Notes: a model not told the origin generated them from the letters alone. Shown: positions 18,809 to 28,638, numbered from the stretch's first letter. The stretch: DNA of 64,000 nucleotides from Bordetella petrii (GCA_017745595.1 WMBV01000017.1:62001-126000); one strand, 5' to 3'. A program made the numbers and translations.

Positions 18809-20035
18809 ATGTCCGGTAGCTCCGCCAACTCTTTCCTGCGCACCCTGTGCAGCCTGCGCTGGCTGGCCATTGCAGGCCAGGCGGCCACGGTGCTGGTGGC
18901 GAGCGGCCTGCTGGGGCTCGAATTGCCGCTGCGCCCCCTCTGGAGCGGCGTGGCCGTGCTGGTGGCCTTCAATATCTACGCGAGCCTGCGGGTGCGGCGC
19001 AGCCGCGGCGAAATCGGACCGGGCGTCGCCTTCGCGCACTTGCTGGTCGATATCGCGGTGCTGGCCTGGATGGTCGGCTGGAGCGGCGGCATCCACAACC
19101 CGTTCGGGCTGATGTTCCTGATCCTGATCGCGCTGGCGGCGCTGGCCTTGCCGCGCGGCTGGGCGTTGGCCGCCGCGCTGGCCTGCCTGCTGGGATATGC
19201 CGCCTCGGCCTTGCTGGGGCAGCCGCTGCAGGGCCACCACAATCCCTATGCCTTGATCCTGTGGGGCATCGCCACCAGCTTCCTGATCTCGGCGATGGTC
19301 GTGCTGACCTTCACGACCCGCCTGGCCGCCGATCTGCGCAGCCGAGAGCGCGAATTGGCGCTGCTGCGCGAACGCTTCACGCGCAACGAGGGCATCGTGG
19401 CGCTGGCCACCCACGCCGCGGCCATGGCGCACGAACTGAATACGCCGCTGGCCACCATGGCCCTGCTGGCCGACGAAATCGCCGCCGAGGTCCGCACCGA
19501 CGATCTGCGTGCCGACGTCGCGCTGCTGGGCCAATTGCTGGCCCTGTGCCGTGAACGCATTCGCAACCTGGCGGTACCCACCGAGGTCGACCTGGTGCGC
19601 GTCGTGGGCCAATGGCGCCTGGTGCGCCCCACCATCGACCTGCAGCGCACCGGCGAACTGCCGGCCAGCCTGCGGGTCGAACCCGCCATCGCGCACTTGC
19701 TGCAGGCGCTGCTCAACAATGCCGCCGATGCCGGCGAAGCCGCCGGCCATGCGCGTGTCGACCTGCATCTCGAATACCGCGACGGCGCGCTGCGGGGCGA
19801 AGTGCGCGACCACGGCCGCGGCTTCGACCCCGACCATTCCCTGCTGCCCGCCACCAGCCTGTTCCATAGCGGCAAGCCCGGCGGGCTGGGCGTGGGGCTC
19901 GCTTTATCGCACGCCACCGTAGAACAATTGGGCGGCGAAATGACCATGACCGCGGCCGACGGAGGAGGCGCCCGCATCCGCTTTTACTTGCCGCTGGAGC
20001 CCCGCGCTCCGCGTGCCTCCGGAACTCAAGCATGA
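18809..20035 (+). CDS. regB: RegB/PrrB-type redox-sensing histidine kinase
   Basis: 408 residues with about six membrane helices in the first 165 residues. The quinone-site heptapeptide GGIHNPF stands at 93-99. The H-box HELNTPLATM gives His208, and Cys247 in LLALCRERIRNL corresponds in position to the redox-active cysteine of RegB. The ATP-binding part has LLNNAADAG and GGLGVGLALS. RegB adjusts respiration and fixation genes to the redox state of the quinone pool. It overlaps regA by four bases (ATGA), and the cyo oxidase operon follows. Confidence 0.9.
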   Translation: MSGSSANSFLRTLCSLRWLAIAGQAATVLVASGLLGLELPLRPLWSGVAVLVAFNIYASLRVRRSRGEIGPGVAFAHLLVDIAVLAWMVGWSGGIHNPFGLMFLILIALAALALPRGWALAAALACLLGYAASALLGQPLQGHHNPYALILWGIATSFLISAMVVLTFTTRLAADLRSRERELALLRERFTRNEGIVALATHAAAMAHELNTPLATMALLADEIAAEVRTDDLRADVALLGQLLALCRERIRNLAVPTEVDLVRVVGQWRLVRPTIDLQRTGELPASLRVEPAIAHLLQALLNNAADAGEAAGHARVDLHLEYRDGALRGEVRDHGRGFDPDHSLLPATSLFHSGKPGGLGVGLALSHATVEQLGGEMTMTAADGGGARIRFYLPLEPRAPRASGTQA

Positions 20036-20583
20036 ACCCATCCGATGTCGGCCTGCTGATCGACGACGACGAACTCTACGTACGCACCCTGCAACGCAGC
20101 CTGGCCCGCCACGGCCTGGAAACGCGCGTGGCCACCAGCATCGCCGAAGCCCTGCGCGTGGCGGAAGAAATCCTGCCCGCCTTTTCCCTGGTCGACCTGC
20201 GCCTGGGCGAAGACTCGGGGCTGACCCTGATCCGGCCGCTGCGCGCCCTGCGGGCCGACATGCGCATCCTGCTGGTCACCGGCTACGCCAGCGTGGCCAC
20301 CGCCGTCGAAGCCATCAAGCGCGGCGCCGACGACTACCTGCCCAAGCCCGCCACCGCGCCCATGATCCTGCGCACGCTGGGCCTGGCCAAGGCCGAGTCC
20401 GTCAACATAGAATCCACCATGACCCCGCTGCACCGGCTGGAATGGGAACACATCCAGCAGGCCCTGCACGAATGCGGCGGCAATGTGTCCGCCGCGGCCC
20501 GCCTGCTGGGCATGCATCGGCGCTCGCTGCAGCGCAAGCTGGCCAAGAAGCCCGGTCCCGAACGCGACCTGGTCTTCGACTGA
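20032..20583 (+). CDS. regA: RegA/ActR-type response regulator
   Basis: 183 residues. Receiver with acidic pocket IDDDE (10-14), phospho-acceptor Asp55 (FSLVDLRLGE) and Lys105-containing LPKPA. A short linker leads to a Fis-type helix-turn-helix at about 140-175 (GGNVSAAARLLGMHRRSLQRKL), the RegA/PrrA/ActR architecture without an AAA+ domain. Two inverted GCGAC boxes downstream, before cyoA, are candidate targets. Confidence 0.92.
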   Translation: MNPSDVGLLIDDDELYVRTLQRSLARHGLETRVATSIAEALRVAEEILPAFSLVDLRLGEDSGLTLIRPLRALRADMRILLVTGYASVATAVEAIKRGADDYLPKPATAPMILRTLGLAKAESVNIESTMTPLHRLEWEHIQQALHECGGNVSAAARLLGMHRRSLQRKLAKKPGPERDLVFD

Positions 20584-20591
20584 GCCAAACA

Positions 20592-20709
20592 GGTGCGACA
20601 CGTTGTCGCACCCTTTTCCCTGCGTCAAACACCTCCGCCCCGTCGGCCATCGACATTTCCGCGCGCTCTGGCCGCCCCGGCGCCGCAATGATGCGACTTT
20701 TCGTCGCAT
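20592..20709. promoter_or_regulatory. Two GCGAC-N5-GTCGC boxes between regA and cyoA
   Basis: Box 1: GCGAC-ACGTT-GTCGC at 20595-20609, inside a perfect 9-bp inverted repeat (20592-20612). Box 2: GCGAC-TTTTC-GTCGC at 20693-20707, inside 7-bp arms (20691-20709). Both match the GCGNC-Nx-GNCGC pattern described for RegA/PrrA. Box 1 could also act as a regA terminator, since CTTTTCC follows it. Confidence 0.6.
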
Positions 20710-20821
20710 GTTTGCGTTGCAGCAAATCGCTAGCATGGCGCCTTCGCCGCATTTTTGCGCTTACGCAAGGCGCGTGATGCGAATTTTTGCCGGCCACGGC
20801 AACTCATCCTCAAGGCTGTAC

Positions 20822-21730
20822 GTGAAACACCCCCTCTTTGCCACCTGCGGGCGGTCGCTCGGCATCGGTGCGCTCATGCTGCTCGGCGGCTGCACGATGG
20901 AAGTGCTCTCTCCCAAGGGAGACATCGGCGCCCAGGAAAAAACCCTGATTCTCACCGCCATGGGGCTGATGCTCCTGGTGGTCGTGCCCGTCATCATCAT
21001 GACGCTGTATTTCGCCTGGAAATACCGTGCCTCGAATACGCAGGCGGTGTACATGCCGCGCTGGGCGCATTCGACGCGCATCGAAGTGGTGGTGTGGACC
21101 ATTCCCTGCATCATCGTGGGCATCCTGGCCGTGCTGACCTGGCGCTCTTCGCACGCGCTGGACCCCTACCGCCCCATCGAATCGACGGTCAAGCCCGTCA
21201 ATATCGACGTCGTGTCGATGGACTGGAAGTGGCTGTTCATTTACCCCGACTACGACATCGCCACGGTCAATGAAATCGCCTTTCCGGTCGATGCGCCGGT
21301 GCAATTCCGTATCACCTCGGCCTCGGTGATGAATTCGTTCTTCATCCCGCAGCTGGGCAGCCAGATCTACTCGATGGCCGGCATGGAGACCAAGCTGCAC
21401 CTGATCGCGCGCGAGGCCGGCACCTACGCCGGCATTTCCGCCAACTACAGCGGCGGCGGCTTCTCGGGCATGCGCTTCAAGGCCATCGCCACCTCGCAGC
21501 AAGGCTTCGAAGACTGGATCCGGCAGGCCAAGGCCTCGAACAACCCGCTCACGCCGGACGCCTACCAGGCGCTGGCCAAGCCCAGCACGCACACGGCCGC
21601 CACCCTGTATTCGAGCACGCCCACCGGCATGTTCGACTACATCATGCACAACCAGATGAGCAAGATCGCCGGCGTGGACCCGGCGAACTGCACGCCCACG
21701 TCGCAGAATTTGATCGCAGGAAACAACTGA
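20822..21730 (+). CDS. cyoA: Cytochrome bo-type ubiquinol oxidase subunit II (lipoprotein)
   Basis: About 302 residues. Lipoprotein signal with lipobox LLGGC (Cys24), two membrane helices (about 39-60 and 82-103) and a periplasmic cupredoxin domain that lacks the CuA cysteine pair, as expected for a quinol oxidase. GTG at 20822 is preferred, as the signal peptide [20 protein letters not shown] starts there; an ATG at 20777 in frame would put 15 extra residues before it. The stop overlaps the cyoB start (TGATG). Confidence 0.92.
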   Translation: MKHPLFATCGRSLGIGALMLLGGCTMEVLSPKGDIGAQEKTLILTAMGLMLLVVVPVIIMTLYFAWKYRASNTQAVYMPRWAHSTRIEVVVWTIPCIIVGILAVLTWRSSHALDPYRPIESTVKPVNIDVVSMDWKWLFIYPDYDIATVNEIAFPVDAPVQFRITSASVMNSFFIPQLGSQIYSMAGMETKLHLIAREAGTYAGISANYSGGGFSGMRFKAIATSQQGFEDWIRQAKASNNPLTPDAYQALAKPSTHTAATLYSSTPTGMFDYIMHNQMSKIAGVDPANCTPTSQNLIAGNN

Positions 21731-23706
21731 TGTTCGGCAAACTCACCCTAGAGTCCGTCCCGTACCAAGAGCCCATCGTCATGGTCACGCTGGCCATGGT
21801 GGCCATTCTTGGCCTCGCGCTGGTGGGCGCCGTTACCTACTTCCGCAAATGGAAGTACCTGTGGACCGAATGGCTGACCACCGTCGACCACAAGCGCATC
21901 GGCATCATGTACATCATCGTGGCCATCGTGATGCTGCTGCGCGGCTTCGCCGACGCCATCATGATGCGCGCCCAGCTGGCCGTGGCCTCGGCCGACTCGG
22001 CCGGCTACCTGCCGCCGCACCACTACGACCAGATCTTCACCGCCCACGGCGTCATCATGATTTTCTTCATGGCGATGCCCTTCATCACGGGCCTGATGAA
22101 CATCGTCGTGCCGCTGCAGATCGGCGCGCGCGACGTCGCCTACCCGTTCCTGAACTCGCTGAGCTTCTGGCTGTTCGGTGCGGGCGTGGTGCTGATGATG
22201 ATGTCGCTGTTCGTCGGCGAATTCGCCGCCACCGGCTGGCTGGCCTACCCGCCGCTGTCGGGGCTGGACTACAGCCCGGGCGTGGGGGTCGACTACTACC
22301 TGTGGGCGCTGCAGATATCGGGACTGGGCACCACACTGAGCGGCATCAACTTCATCGTGACTATCCTGCGCATGCGCGCGCCGGGCATGAACCTGATGAA
22401 AATGCCGGTGTTCACCTGGACCGCACTGGTCACCAACGTGCTTATCGTGGCCGCCTTCCCGGTGCTGGCCGCCACACTGGCGCTGTTGACCGCCGACCGC
22501 TACCTGGGCATGCACTTCTTCACGAACGATCTGGGCGGCAACGTCATGATGTACGTGAACCTGATCTGGATCTGGGGCCACCCCGAGGTCTACATCCTGA
22601 TCCTGCCCTGCTTCGGCGCGTTCTCCGAAATCGTCGCCACGTACTCGAAGAAGCCGCTCTTCGGCTACAAGTCGATGGTCTATGCCACCGCCGCGATCGG
22701 CGTCCTGTCGTTCCTGGTGTGGCTGCACCACTTTTTCACCATGGGCTCGGGAGCCAACGTCAATGCCTTCTTCGGCATCATGACGATGATCATCTCGGTG
22801 CCGACCGGCGTGAAGATCTTCAACTGGCTGTTCACCATGTATCGCGGCCGGGTCGAAATCACCACGCCCATGCTGTGGACCATCGGCTTCATGGTCACCT
22901 TCGTCATCGGCGGCATGACCGGCGTGCTGATGGCGATTCCCGCCGTGTCGTTCGTGCTGCACAACAGTCTGTTCCTGATCGCGCACTTCCACAACGTGAT
23001 CATCGGCGGCGTGGTGTTCGGCTGCATCGCCGCCATGACCTACTGGTTCCCCAAGGCCTTCGGTTTCAAGCTGAATGAGCGCCTGGGCAAGTATTCGTTC
23101 TGGTGCTGGCTGGTGGGCTTCTATCTGGCCTTCATGCCCCTGTACATCCTGGGCTTCAAGGGCATGACCCGCCGCCTGAACCACTACGACAACCCCGAGT
23201 GGCAGCCTTACCTGATCGTGGCCTTCGTGGGCGCCTGCTTCGTGGCCCTGGGCATCTGGTTCATGCTGCAGCAGGTGTTTGTCAGCATCCGCGACCGCAA
23301 GCAGAACCTGGATCTCACCGGCGACCCCTGGGGCGGCCGCACGCTGGAATGGGCGATTCCGTCGCCCGCGCCGTTCTACAACTTCGCCCACGTGCCGCGC
23401 GTCGAGCACCTGGACCAGCACTGGGAGAACAAGGAAAACGGCGTGGCCTACGCGCCGCCCGCCAGCTACGAAGACATCCACATGCCGCGCAACACCGGTG
23501 CCGGCGTCTACATCGGCGCCTTCGGCCTGGTCATGTGCTTCGCGCTGATCTGGCACATCTGGTGGCTGGCCATCGTCGGATTCGTGGGCATGATCGGCTC
23601 GTTCCTGGTGCGCGCCTATGACCGCGACATCGACTACTACGTCCCCGCCGCGGAAGTCGAACGCATCGAATCCGCCCATCTCGCCAATATGCAAAAAGCC
23701 GCCTGA
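21730..23706 (+). CDS. cyoB: Cytochrome bo-type ubiquinol oxidase subunit I
   Basis: 658 residues with about fifteen membrane helices. Catalytic subunit carrying haem b, haem o and CuB. Ligand motifs include [25 protein letters not shown] (CuB His and the cross-linked His-Tyr), [10 protein letters not shown] and [13 protein letters not shown] (haem ligands). It reduces O2 to water with quinol and pumps protons. ATG overlaps the cyoA stop by one base; cyoC follows three bases later. Confidence 0.97.
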   Translation: MFGKLTLESVPYQEPIVMVTLAMVAILGLALVGAVTYFRKWKYLWTEWLTTVDHKRIGIMYIIVAIVMLLRGFADAIMMRAQLAVASADSAGYLPPHHYDQIFTAHGVIMIFFMAMPFITGLMNIVVPLQIGARDVAYPFLNSLSFWLFGAGVVLMMMSLFVGEFAATGWLAYPPLSGLDYSPGVGVDYYLWALQISGLGTTLSGINFIVTILRMRAPGMNLMKMPVFTWTALVTNVLIVAAFPVLAATLALLTADRYLGMHFFTNDLGGNVMMYVNLIWIWGHPEVYILILPCFGAFSEIVATYSKKPLFGYKSMVYATAAIGVLSFLVWLHHFFTMGSGANVNAFFGIMTMIISVPTGVKIFNWLFTMYRGRVEITTPMLWTIGFMVTFVIGGMTGVLMAIPAVSFVLHNSLFLIAHFHNVIIGGVVFGCIAAMTYWFPKAFGFKLNERLGKYSFWCWLVGFYLAFMPLYILGFKGMTRRLNHYDNPEWQPYLIVAFVGACFVALGIWFMLQQVFVSIRDRKQNLDLTGDPWGGRTLEWAIPSPAPFYNFAHVPRVEHLDQHWENKENGVAYAPPASYEDIHMPRNTGAGVYIGAFGLVMCFALIWHIWWLAIVGFVGMIGSFLVRAYDRDIDYYVPAAEVERIESAHLANMQKAA

Positions 23707-23709
23707 GCC

Positions 23710-24321
23710 ATGACCCTAGCTGTAACTACCCTGCCCCACGGGTCCGGCCACGCCGGACACCACGACGACGGATCCAAGACCGTATTCGGATTCTGGATCT
23801 ACCTGATGAGCGACCTGCTGATCTTTTCGGTCCTGTTCGCCACCTTTGCCGTCCTGTCGCAAGCCACCGCGGGCGGCCCCTCCGGCAAGGAACTGTTCGA
23901 CCTGTCGTTCGTGCTGGTCGAAACGATGCTGCTGCTGTTCAGCAGCTTCACCTTCGGCATGGCCATGCTGAACATGCATGCGGGCAACAAGTCGCGCGTC
24001 ATGGGCTGGCTATGGATCACATTCCTGTTCGGGGCCGGCTTCATCGGCATGGAAATCTATGAATTCCACCACCTGATCAGCATCGGCGCCGGGCCGCAGC
24101 GCAGCGCCTACCTGTCGGCGTTCTTCACGCTGATCGGCACGCACGGCCTGCACGTCACGTTCGGCCTGGTCTGGATCGTGGTCATGATCGACATGCTGCG
24201 CCGCCACGGCCTGGATGCCGTCAACACGCGCCGCCTGTCGTGCCTGAGCCTGTTCTGGCACTTCCTGGACATCGTCTGGATCTGCGTGTTTACCTTCGTC
24301 TACCTTATGGGAGCGCTCTGA
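23710..24321 (+). CDS. cyoC: Cytochrome bo-type ubiquinol oxidase subunit III
   Basis: 203 residues with five membrane helices and family motifs [19 protein letters not shown] and [14 protein letters not shown]. Non-catalytic; stabilises subunit I. Its stop overlaps the cyoD start (TGATG). Part of the cyoABCD unit. The protohaem farnesyltransferase gene cyoE is not in the window. Confidence 0.95.
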   Translation: MTLAVTTLPHGSGHAGHHDDGSKTVFGFWIYLMSDLLIFSVLFATFAVLSQATAGGPSGKELFDLSFVLVETMLLLFSSFTFGMAMLNMHAGNKSRVMGWLWITFLFGAGFIGMEIYEFHHLISIGAGPQRSAYLSAFFTLIGTHGLHVTFGLVWIVVMIDMLRRHGLDAVNTRRLSCLSLFWHFLDIVWICVFTFVYLMGAL

Positions 24322-24689
24322 TGTCGCATCACCCGACTGCCGCGGCGGGCCACGACCACGGCCACGACAGCGCCGCCCACGGCACCCTGAAATCGTACCT
24401 GGTGGGCTTCGGCCTTTCGATCGTCCTGACGCTGATGTCGTTCGGGCTGGTCATGTCCGGCGCCGTGCCGCGCTCGCTGGCCCTGCCCGGCATCGTCGTG
24501 CTGTGCGTGGCGCAGCTGCTGGTGCAGCTGGTGTTCTTCCTGCACATGGGCGCGTCGCGGTCGCAGCGCGACAACCTGTCGGCCTTCGTGTTCGCGGTGT
24601 TCGTCATCGCCATCATCGTGGGCGGCTCGGCCTGGGTGCTGCACAACATGAATGCCAACATGATGCACCCCATGCCGGCCGGCATGTAG
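24321..24689 (+). CDS. cyoD: Cytochrome bo-type ubiquinol oxidase subunit IV
   Basis: 122 residues: a His/Asp/Gly-rich cytoplasmic N-tail (residues 1-22), then three membrane helices. The segment VAQLLVQLVFFLHM is typical of subunit IV. The ATG at 24321 overlaps the cyoC stop and is clearly the start. Helps assembly of the CuB site. Last gene of the operon; a 20-bp palindrome at 24706 follows. Confidence 0.93.
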   Translation: MSHHPTAAAGHDHGHDSAAHGTLKSYLVGFGLSIVLTLMSFGLVMSGAVPRSLALPGIVVLCVAQLLVQLVFFLHMGASRSQRDNLSAFVFAVFVIAIIVGGSAWVLHNMNANMMHPMPAGM

Positions 24690-24702
24690 GTTTCCCGCGC
24701 AT

Positions 24703-24731
24703 TTGCCGGAGCCGGCCGGCTCCGGTATACT
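24703..24731 (+). promoter_or_regulatory. tRNA-Val promoter with a perfect palindrome as spacer
   Basis: TTGCCG (24703-24708), 17 bases, TATACT (24726-24731). A perfect 20-bp palindrome (CCGGAGCCGG and its complement, 24706-24725) spans the end of the -35 box and the whole spacer. It may also serve as the cyoD terminator. Confidence 0.6.
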
Positions 24732-24793
24732 GCCGTCCGCGTTGCTGCATGCGGCAATGCAGCCGCCGCGCCAGCGGCGCGCCACGGCACCGG

Positions 24794-24869
24794 GGGTGCT
24801 TAGCTCAGTTGGTAGAGCGGCGCCCTTACAAGGCGTAGGTCACAGGTTCGACCCCTGTAGCACCCACCA
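24794..24869 (+). tRNA. tRNA-Val(TAC)
   Basis: 76 bases. Acceptor GGGTGCT/AGCACCC, D-arm AGCTCAGTTGGTAGAGC, anticodon loop CTTACAA giving TAC, T-loop GGTTCGACCC, encoded CCA. It reads GUA/GUG valine codons. Confidence 0.97.
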
Positions 24870-24884
24870 CCCCCCGCACAGCAA

Positions 24885-24912
24885 GGCACCCGCCCCGGGT
24901 GCCTTTTTGTTT
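24885..24912 (+). terminator. Intrinsic terminator of tRNA-Val
   Basis: GGCACCCG-CCC-CGGGTGCC (24885-24903) followed by TTTTTGTTT. A textbook rho-independent terminator 15 bases after the tRNA. Confidence 0.9.
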
Positions 24913-24939
24913 GCCTTGCAGATCGTTGCAGGTGTGTTG

Positions 24940-25073
24940 CAGGTGTCAGGCTCCGCAGGTGCCTGACACCGAGGTGTGGTGAGGCCATCCGCACGCAGCG
25001 GTGTCTGACACCTGCGGAGTCAGACACCTGGATCTGAGACAGCCTCTGCGCACCTCGGTGTCTGACACCTGCC
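24940..25073. repeat. Dispersed palindromic repeat, locus 3 (three units)
   Basis: Units at 24940-24970, 24998-25030 and 25055-25073, all variants of CAGGTGTCTGAC with its complement. The densest cluster of the family in the window, between tRNA-Val and hupB. With the tRNA, its terminator and the hupB terminator it accounts for the 497-base gap between cyoD and hupB. Confidence 0.7.
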
Positions 25074-25106
25074 TATGCTGTCCGCCATCGCCGGCGCCAA
25101 AAATAC

Positions 25107-25151
25107 AAAAGCCCTTGAACACCCGGCGCGGTACGCCGATCAAGGGCTTTT
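25107..25151 (-). terminator. Terminator of hupB (works in both directions)
   Basis: AAAAGCCCTTGA (25107-25118) and TCAAGGGCTTTT (25140-25151) form a perfect 12-bp stem. Read leftward it is followed by GTATTTTTGG. Confidence 0.85.
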
Positions 25152-25186
25152 CAGGCCGCGGCACCACGTGCCGCGCATGCCGTCGC

Positions 25187-25459
25187 TTAGTTGACGGCGT
25201 CTTTCAGGGCCTTGCCGGGGCGGAACTTCGGCACCTTGGCCTTTTTGATCTTGATCGTTTCGCCGGTGCGCGGGTTGCGGCCCGTACGAGCGGCGCGCGC
25301 CGAAACGGCGAACGTGCCGAAGCCCACCAGCGTGACCGTACCGCCCTTCTTGAGCGTGGTCTTGACAGCACCGATCAGGGCGTCAAGCGAGCGGCCAGCA
25401 GCAGCCTTGGAAATATCAGCCTTGCTGGCGATATGATCGATGAGTTCGGTTTTGTTCAT
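25187..25459 (-). CDS. hupB: Histone-like DNA-binding protein HU
   Basis: 90 residues. Complete HU fold with the DNA-clasping arm signature [20 protein letters not shown] at 46-65 and a lysine-rich C-terminal part ([18 protein letters not shown]). HU bends and compacts DNA and supports recombination and replication. A single copy with its own terminator at 25107-25151. The 324-base upstream region carries a long hairpin (25592-25645). Confidence 0.95.
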   Translation of the reverse strand: MNKTELIDHIASKADISKAAAGRSLDALIGAVKTTLKKGGTVTLVGFGTFAVSARAARTGRNPRTGETIKIKKAKVPKFRPGKALKDAVN

Positions 25460-25591
25460 TCAGGTTTACCCCTCACGGTATTGGTTCTGTCGGACGCGCC
25501 GTGGCATCAGAGAGAAATCTCGACGCCGGCAGACGGAAGAACGGACGAGTGGAAATGCTTCTGGGCACTACCAAGCGCAACTGCAAAATTG

Positions 25592-25645
25592 CTGCGTCGC
25601 GGAGACTTCACCGCGTAGGGCAAGGGTGAAGTGTCAGCGACGCAG
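25592..25645. repeat. Two-step perfect hairpin between hupB and the PKHD gene
   Basis: CTGCGTCGC (25592-25600) pairs with GCGACGCAG (25637-25645), and ACTTCACC (25605-25612) with GGTGAAGT (25625-25632); 4-base internal loops separate the stems. Read leftward it is followed by CAATTTTGC, so it may terminate the PKHD transcript; it also lies about 130 bases upstream of hupB. Nothing else is recognisable in 25460-25783. Confidence 0.6.
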
Positions 25646-25783
25646 AGACGTATTAGGCCTTGCGCCGAAGCGGCTGTCAAGAGGAAAACTTGCCAGAAGC
25701 CGCGCCAATACTGGCTGACAGCCATGCGCAATAAACATATTTGCGTTCGCGCATGGCTGCCCGCCCGGCGCGGGCGCCGGGCC

Positions 25784-26464
25784 TTACACGTCGGCCCAGC
25801 GGCGCAGCAGGTTGTGATAGATGCCCGTCAGCTGCACGATGGATGGGTGGCCCGCGGCATCCTGGTTCAGGCGCTGGATGGCCACGTCCATGTCCAGCAG
25901 CAGCTGGCGCTGGCCGTCTTCGCGCACCAGGCTCTGCATCCAGAAAAAGGCGCTGATGCGAGCCCCGCGCGTCACGGGGTTGACCTTGTGCAGGCTGGTG
26001 CCCGGGTACAGCACCATATGCCCCGCCGGCAGCTTCACCGCGCGCGGCCCGTAAGTGTCGTCGACCACCAGCTCACCGCCGTCGTAAGAATCGGGGTCGG
26101 AAAAAAACAGCGTCGCCGACAGGTCGGTGCGCACACGCTCGGGCGTGCCCGGCACTACCCGCACCGCGTTGTCAACGTGGTAGCCGAAGGCCTCGCCGCC
26201 TTCGTAGCGGTTGAACAACGGCGGAAAGATCTTGCGCGGCAGCGCCGCCGACATGAACAGGTTGTTGGCCGACAGCCGCTGCAGGATCAGCCCGCCGAGC
26301 TCCTGCGCCAGCGGATGCTGCTCGGACAACTGGCGGTTACGCTTGACCTGTGCCGACTGGTGGCCGGCCGTCACCCGGCCGTCGATCCAATCGGCCTGTT
26401 CGAGGCGCTGGCGTATCTGCGCCGCCTCGTCGGTGCTGAAAACATCGGCAATTTGTATAAGCAT
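25784..26464 (-). CDS. Fe(II)/2-oxoglutarate-dependent PKHD-type hydroxylase (PiuC family)
   Basis: 226 residues, length typical of PiuC/PKHD proteins. Iron ligands are His96 and Asp98 (FGYHVDNAV) and His159 (SLHKVNPV); Arg169 (TRGARISAF) should bind 2-oxoglutarate. Relatives are often iron-regulated and sit beside siderophore receptors, but none is adjacent here. The ATG at 26464 starts the family homology. It lies 29 bases after the sulfhydrylase gene, at the end of the run rnr-rlmB-sulfhydrylase-PKHD. Confidence 0.88.
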   Translation of the reverse strand: MLIQIADVFSTDEAAQIRQRLEQADWIDGRVTAGHQSAQVKRNRQLSEQHPLAQELGGLILQRLSANNLFMSAALPRKIFPPLFNRYEGGEAFGYHVDNAVRVVPGTPERVRTDLSATLFFSDPDSYDGGELVVDDTYGPRAVKLPAGHMVLYPGTSLHKVNPVTRGARISAFFWMQSLVREDGQRQLLLDMDVAIQRLNQDAAGHPSIVQLTGIYHNLLRRWADV

Positions 26465-26493
26465 GGCAAACCTGCGGGACGATCGGCGCGGAA

Positions 26494-27735
26494 TTACGCC
26501 AGACAGGCCTGCAAGGCCTGGTCGAAATCGAACAACAGGTCGGCCTGGTCTTCGATGCCCACCGATACCCGGATGAAGCTGTCGGAGATCCCCATTTCGG
26601 CGCGGCGCGCGGCGCCCATCTCGTAATAGATGGTGTGCGCCGCCGGCAGCGCCAGGCTGCGCGTATCGCCCAGGTGGGTCGCCATCAGCACGATCTTCAG
26701 ATGGTTCAGGAAATCGAAACAATCGACGCCGTCCGCCAGTTCCACGCCCAGCAGGCCGCCAAAACGCTGGCCGAACAGCTCGGCCGCGCGCTGGTGTTGC
26801 GGGTGGCTGGGCAGCCCGGGGTAATGCACCTTGGCCACGCCGGGATGCGCCTCGAGCATGCGCGCCAGCGCCAGCGCATTGCTGCAGTGCGCCGCCATGC
26901 GCAGGGCCAGCGTCTCGGCGCCGATGGCGATGCGATGCGCCGCGTCGGCCGACAGCGTGCCCCCCATGTCGCGCAGGCCCTTCTTCTTGATCTGCAACAG
27001 GCCCCAGCCGGTGGGCGGCCCCTTGCGATAGCTGTCATAAATATTGGCGTAGCCCGACCAGTCATACAGCCCGGTGTCGGTAATGGCGCCGCCCAGGGCA
27101 TGCCCGTGGCCGCCGATGTATTTGGACAGCGAATTCATGACCAGCGAGGCGCCCACCGCGCGCCCCTGCAGCAGCCAGGGCGAGGTCAGCGTATTGTCGA
27201 CCACGTACACCAGGCCGTGTTCGCGGCACAGTGCCCCGATGCCGGCCAGATCGGCCAGCTGGGTACCGGGATTGGCGATGGTTTCGGTGAACACCATGCG
27301 CGTATTGGGCCGCAGCGCGGCCCGCACCTGGTCGACATCGGTGGGATCGACATAGCTGACTTCGACGCCCAGTTCGGCCAGCGTGCCCAGCAGGCTGTTG
27401 GTATTGCCGAACACATAGTGGCTGGACAACAGGTGGTCGCCCTTGCGCAGCAAGGTGGAGAACACCGCCGCCAGCGACGCCATGCCGGTGGCGAATGACA
27501 CCGTGGCGACGCCGCCTTCCATGCGGGTGATCTTGGCTTCGAGCGCGCTGGTGGTGGGCGTGCCCTGGCGGCCGTAGGTGAACCCGGCCTTGCCCTGGAA
27601 TACCGCCGCCAGTTCGCGCGCATCCGCATAGGCGAACTCGGATGAGGTATGGATGGGCTTGTGCACGGCGCCATGCTCGACGGACTGCTGGCGGTCGGAA
27701 TGAAGAATCGTGGTGGTAAAGCCGTTCTGGTGCAT
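26494..27735 (-). CDS. Cys/Met-metabolism PLP enzyme (O-acyl-homoserine sulfhydrylase or cystathionine gamma-synthase type)
   Basis: 413 residues of the trans-sulfuration PLP family. PLP lysine is Lys205 in [12 protein letters not shown]; the family signature [16 protein letters not shown] is at 70-85. It forms homocysteine or cystathionine from activated homoserine, or degrades sulfur amino acids; the subclass cannot be fixed by eye. The start ATG at 27735 is 28 bases after the rlmB stop, so the two are probably co-transcribed. Confidence 0.88.
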   Translation of the reverse strand: MHQNGFTTTILHSDRQQSVEHGAVHKPIHTSSEFAYADARELAAVFQGKAGFTYGRQGTPTTSALEAKITRMEGGVATVSFATGMASLAAVFSTLLRKGDHLLSSHYVFGNTNSLLGTLAELGVEVSYVDPTDVDQVRAALRPNTRMVFTETIANPGTQLADLAGIGALCREHGLVYVVDNTLTSPWLLQGRAVGASLVMNSLSKYIGGHGHALGGAITDTGLYDWSGYANIYDSYRKGPPTGWGLLQIKKKGLRDMGGTLSADAAHRIAIGAETLALRMAAHCSNALALARMLEAHPGVAKVHYPGLPSHPQHQRAAELFGQRFGGLLGVELADGVDCFDFLNHLKIVLMATHLGDTRSLALPAAHTIYYEMGAARRAEMGISDSFIRVSVGIEDQADLLFDFDQALQACLA

Positions 27736-27763
27736 GATCGAGGCCGAGATGAAAGCGGAAAGT

Positions 27764-28501
27764 TTACTCCTGGCGCTGGCGCACGGCCTCGTACAGGCAG
27801 ACGGCGCTGGCCACGCTGACGTTCAGGCTTTCGACCGACCCCAGCATCGGAATATTGACCAGTTGATCGCAGGTTTCGCGCGTCAGGCGGCGCATGCCCT
27901 CGCCCTCGGCGCCCATGACCCAGGCCAGCGGCTGGCGCGCGTCGACGGCATGCAGGCTGTCGGCGGCCTGGTCATCGGTGCCCACCACGCAGACGCCCCG
28001 CTCTTTCAATGCGCGCAGCGTGCGGGCCAGGTTGGTGACAGTAATGTAGGGCACCGTGTCGGCCGCGCCGCAGGCCACGCGCTGCACCGTGGCGTTGAGC
28101 CCCACGGCGCGGTCGCGCGGGGCCACCACCGCATGCACGCCGGCCGCGTCGGCGGTGCGCAGGCAAGCGCCCAGGTTGTGCGGATCGGTCACCCCGTCCA
28201 GCACCAGCAGCAAGGCCGGCCCTTCGACGGTATCGAGCACTTCGTCGACATCGACGGCCAGCAGGCGCTCTTCGGCCAATGCGACCACGCCCTGGTGGCG
28301 GGTGCCGCGCGCCAGCCCCTCGAGCCGCTCGACCGAAACCGGATGCACCGGCCGCCCGGCCCGCTGGGCCTGCTCGAGAAACGCCTGCATGCGCTTGTCG
28401 CGGCGCGACGCTTCGACGTAGATGTCCTTGATCGACTCGGGCGCATGCCGCAGCCGCGCCACCACCGCGTGAAACCCCGCCAATACTTGGGCCGACGCCA
28501 T
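27764..28501 (-). CDS. rlmB: 23S rRNA Gm2251 2'-O-methyltransferase (SpoU/TrmH family)
   Basis: 245 residues. N-terminal substrate-binding domain (1-80), then the SPOUT domain with motif 1 [20 protein letters not shown], motif 2 [15 protein letters not shown] and motif 3 [16 protein letters not shown], the knot that binds S-adenosylmethionine. It methylates the 23S P-loop. It follows rnr as in E. coli (rnr-rlmB), with a 235-base spacer that contains a 29-bp inverted repeat. Confidence 0.94.
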   Translation of the reverse strand: MASAQVLAGFHAVVARLRHAPESIKDIYVEASRRDKRMQAFLEQAQRAGRPVHPVSVERLEGLARGTRHQGVVALAEERLLAVDVDEVLDTVEGPALLLVLDGVTDPHNLGACLRTADAAGVHAVVAPRDRAVGLNATVQRVACGAADTVPYITVTNLARTLRALKERGVCVVGTDDQAADSLHAVDARQPLAWVMGAEGEGMRRLTRETCDQLVNIPMLGSVESLNVSVASAVCLYEAVRQRQE

Positions 28502-28638
28502 GAATATTCACCTTATTTCGCAATAACAAAAGGCCGGCCACCCCGGGCCGGCCGCCGGCGCGCGAACGCGCGTTCGGCCATAGCCGCCATGTTACCGCCT
28601 GCGGCGCGCGGCGTCCGCGGCAGGGGTGCCGGCAGGTC

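Noticed and set aside
20483-20821. A longer N-terminus of CyoA beginning inside regA
   Set aside because: The upstream part of the open frame is out-of-frame regA sequence and intergenic palindromes. The lipoprotein signal peptide fixes the start at about 20822.
24940-25073. CRISPR-like array of short palindromic repeats
   Set aside because: Units vary, spacing is irregular and the spacers are not unique sequences of constant length. No cas genes occur. They fit a REP-type intergenic repeat.
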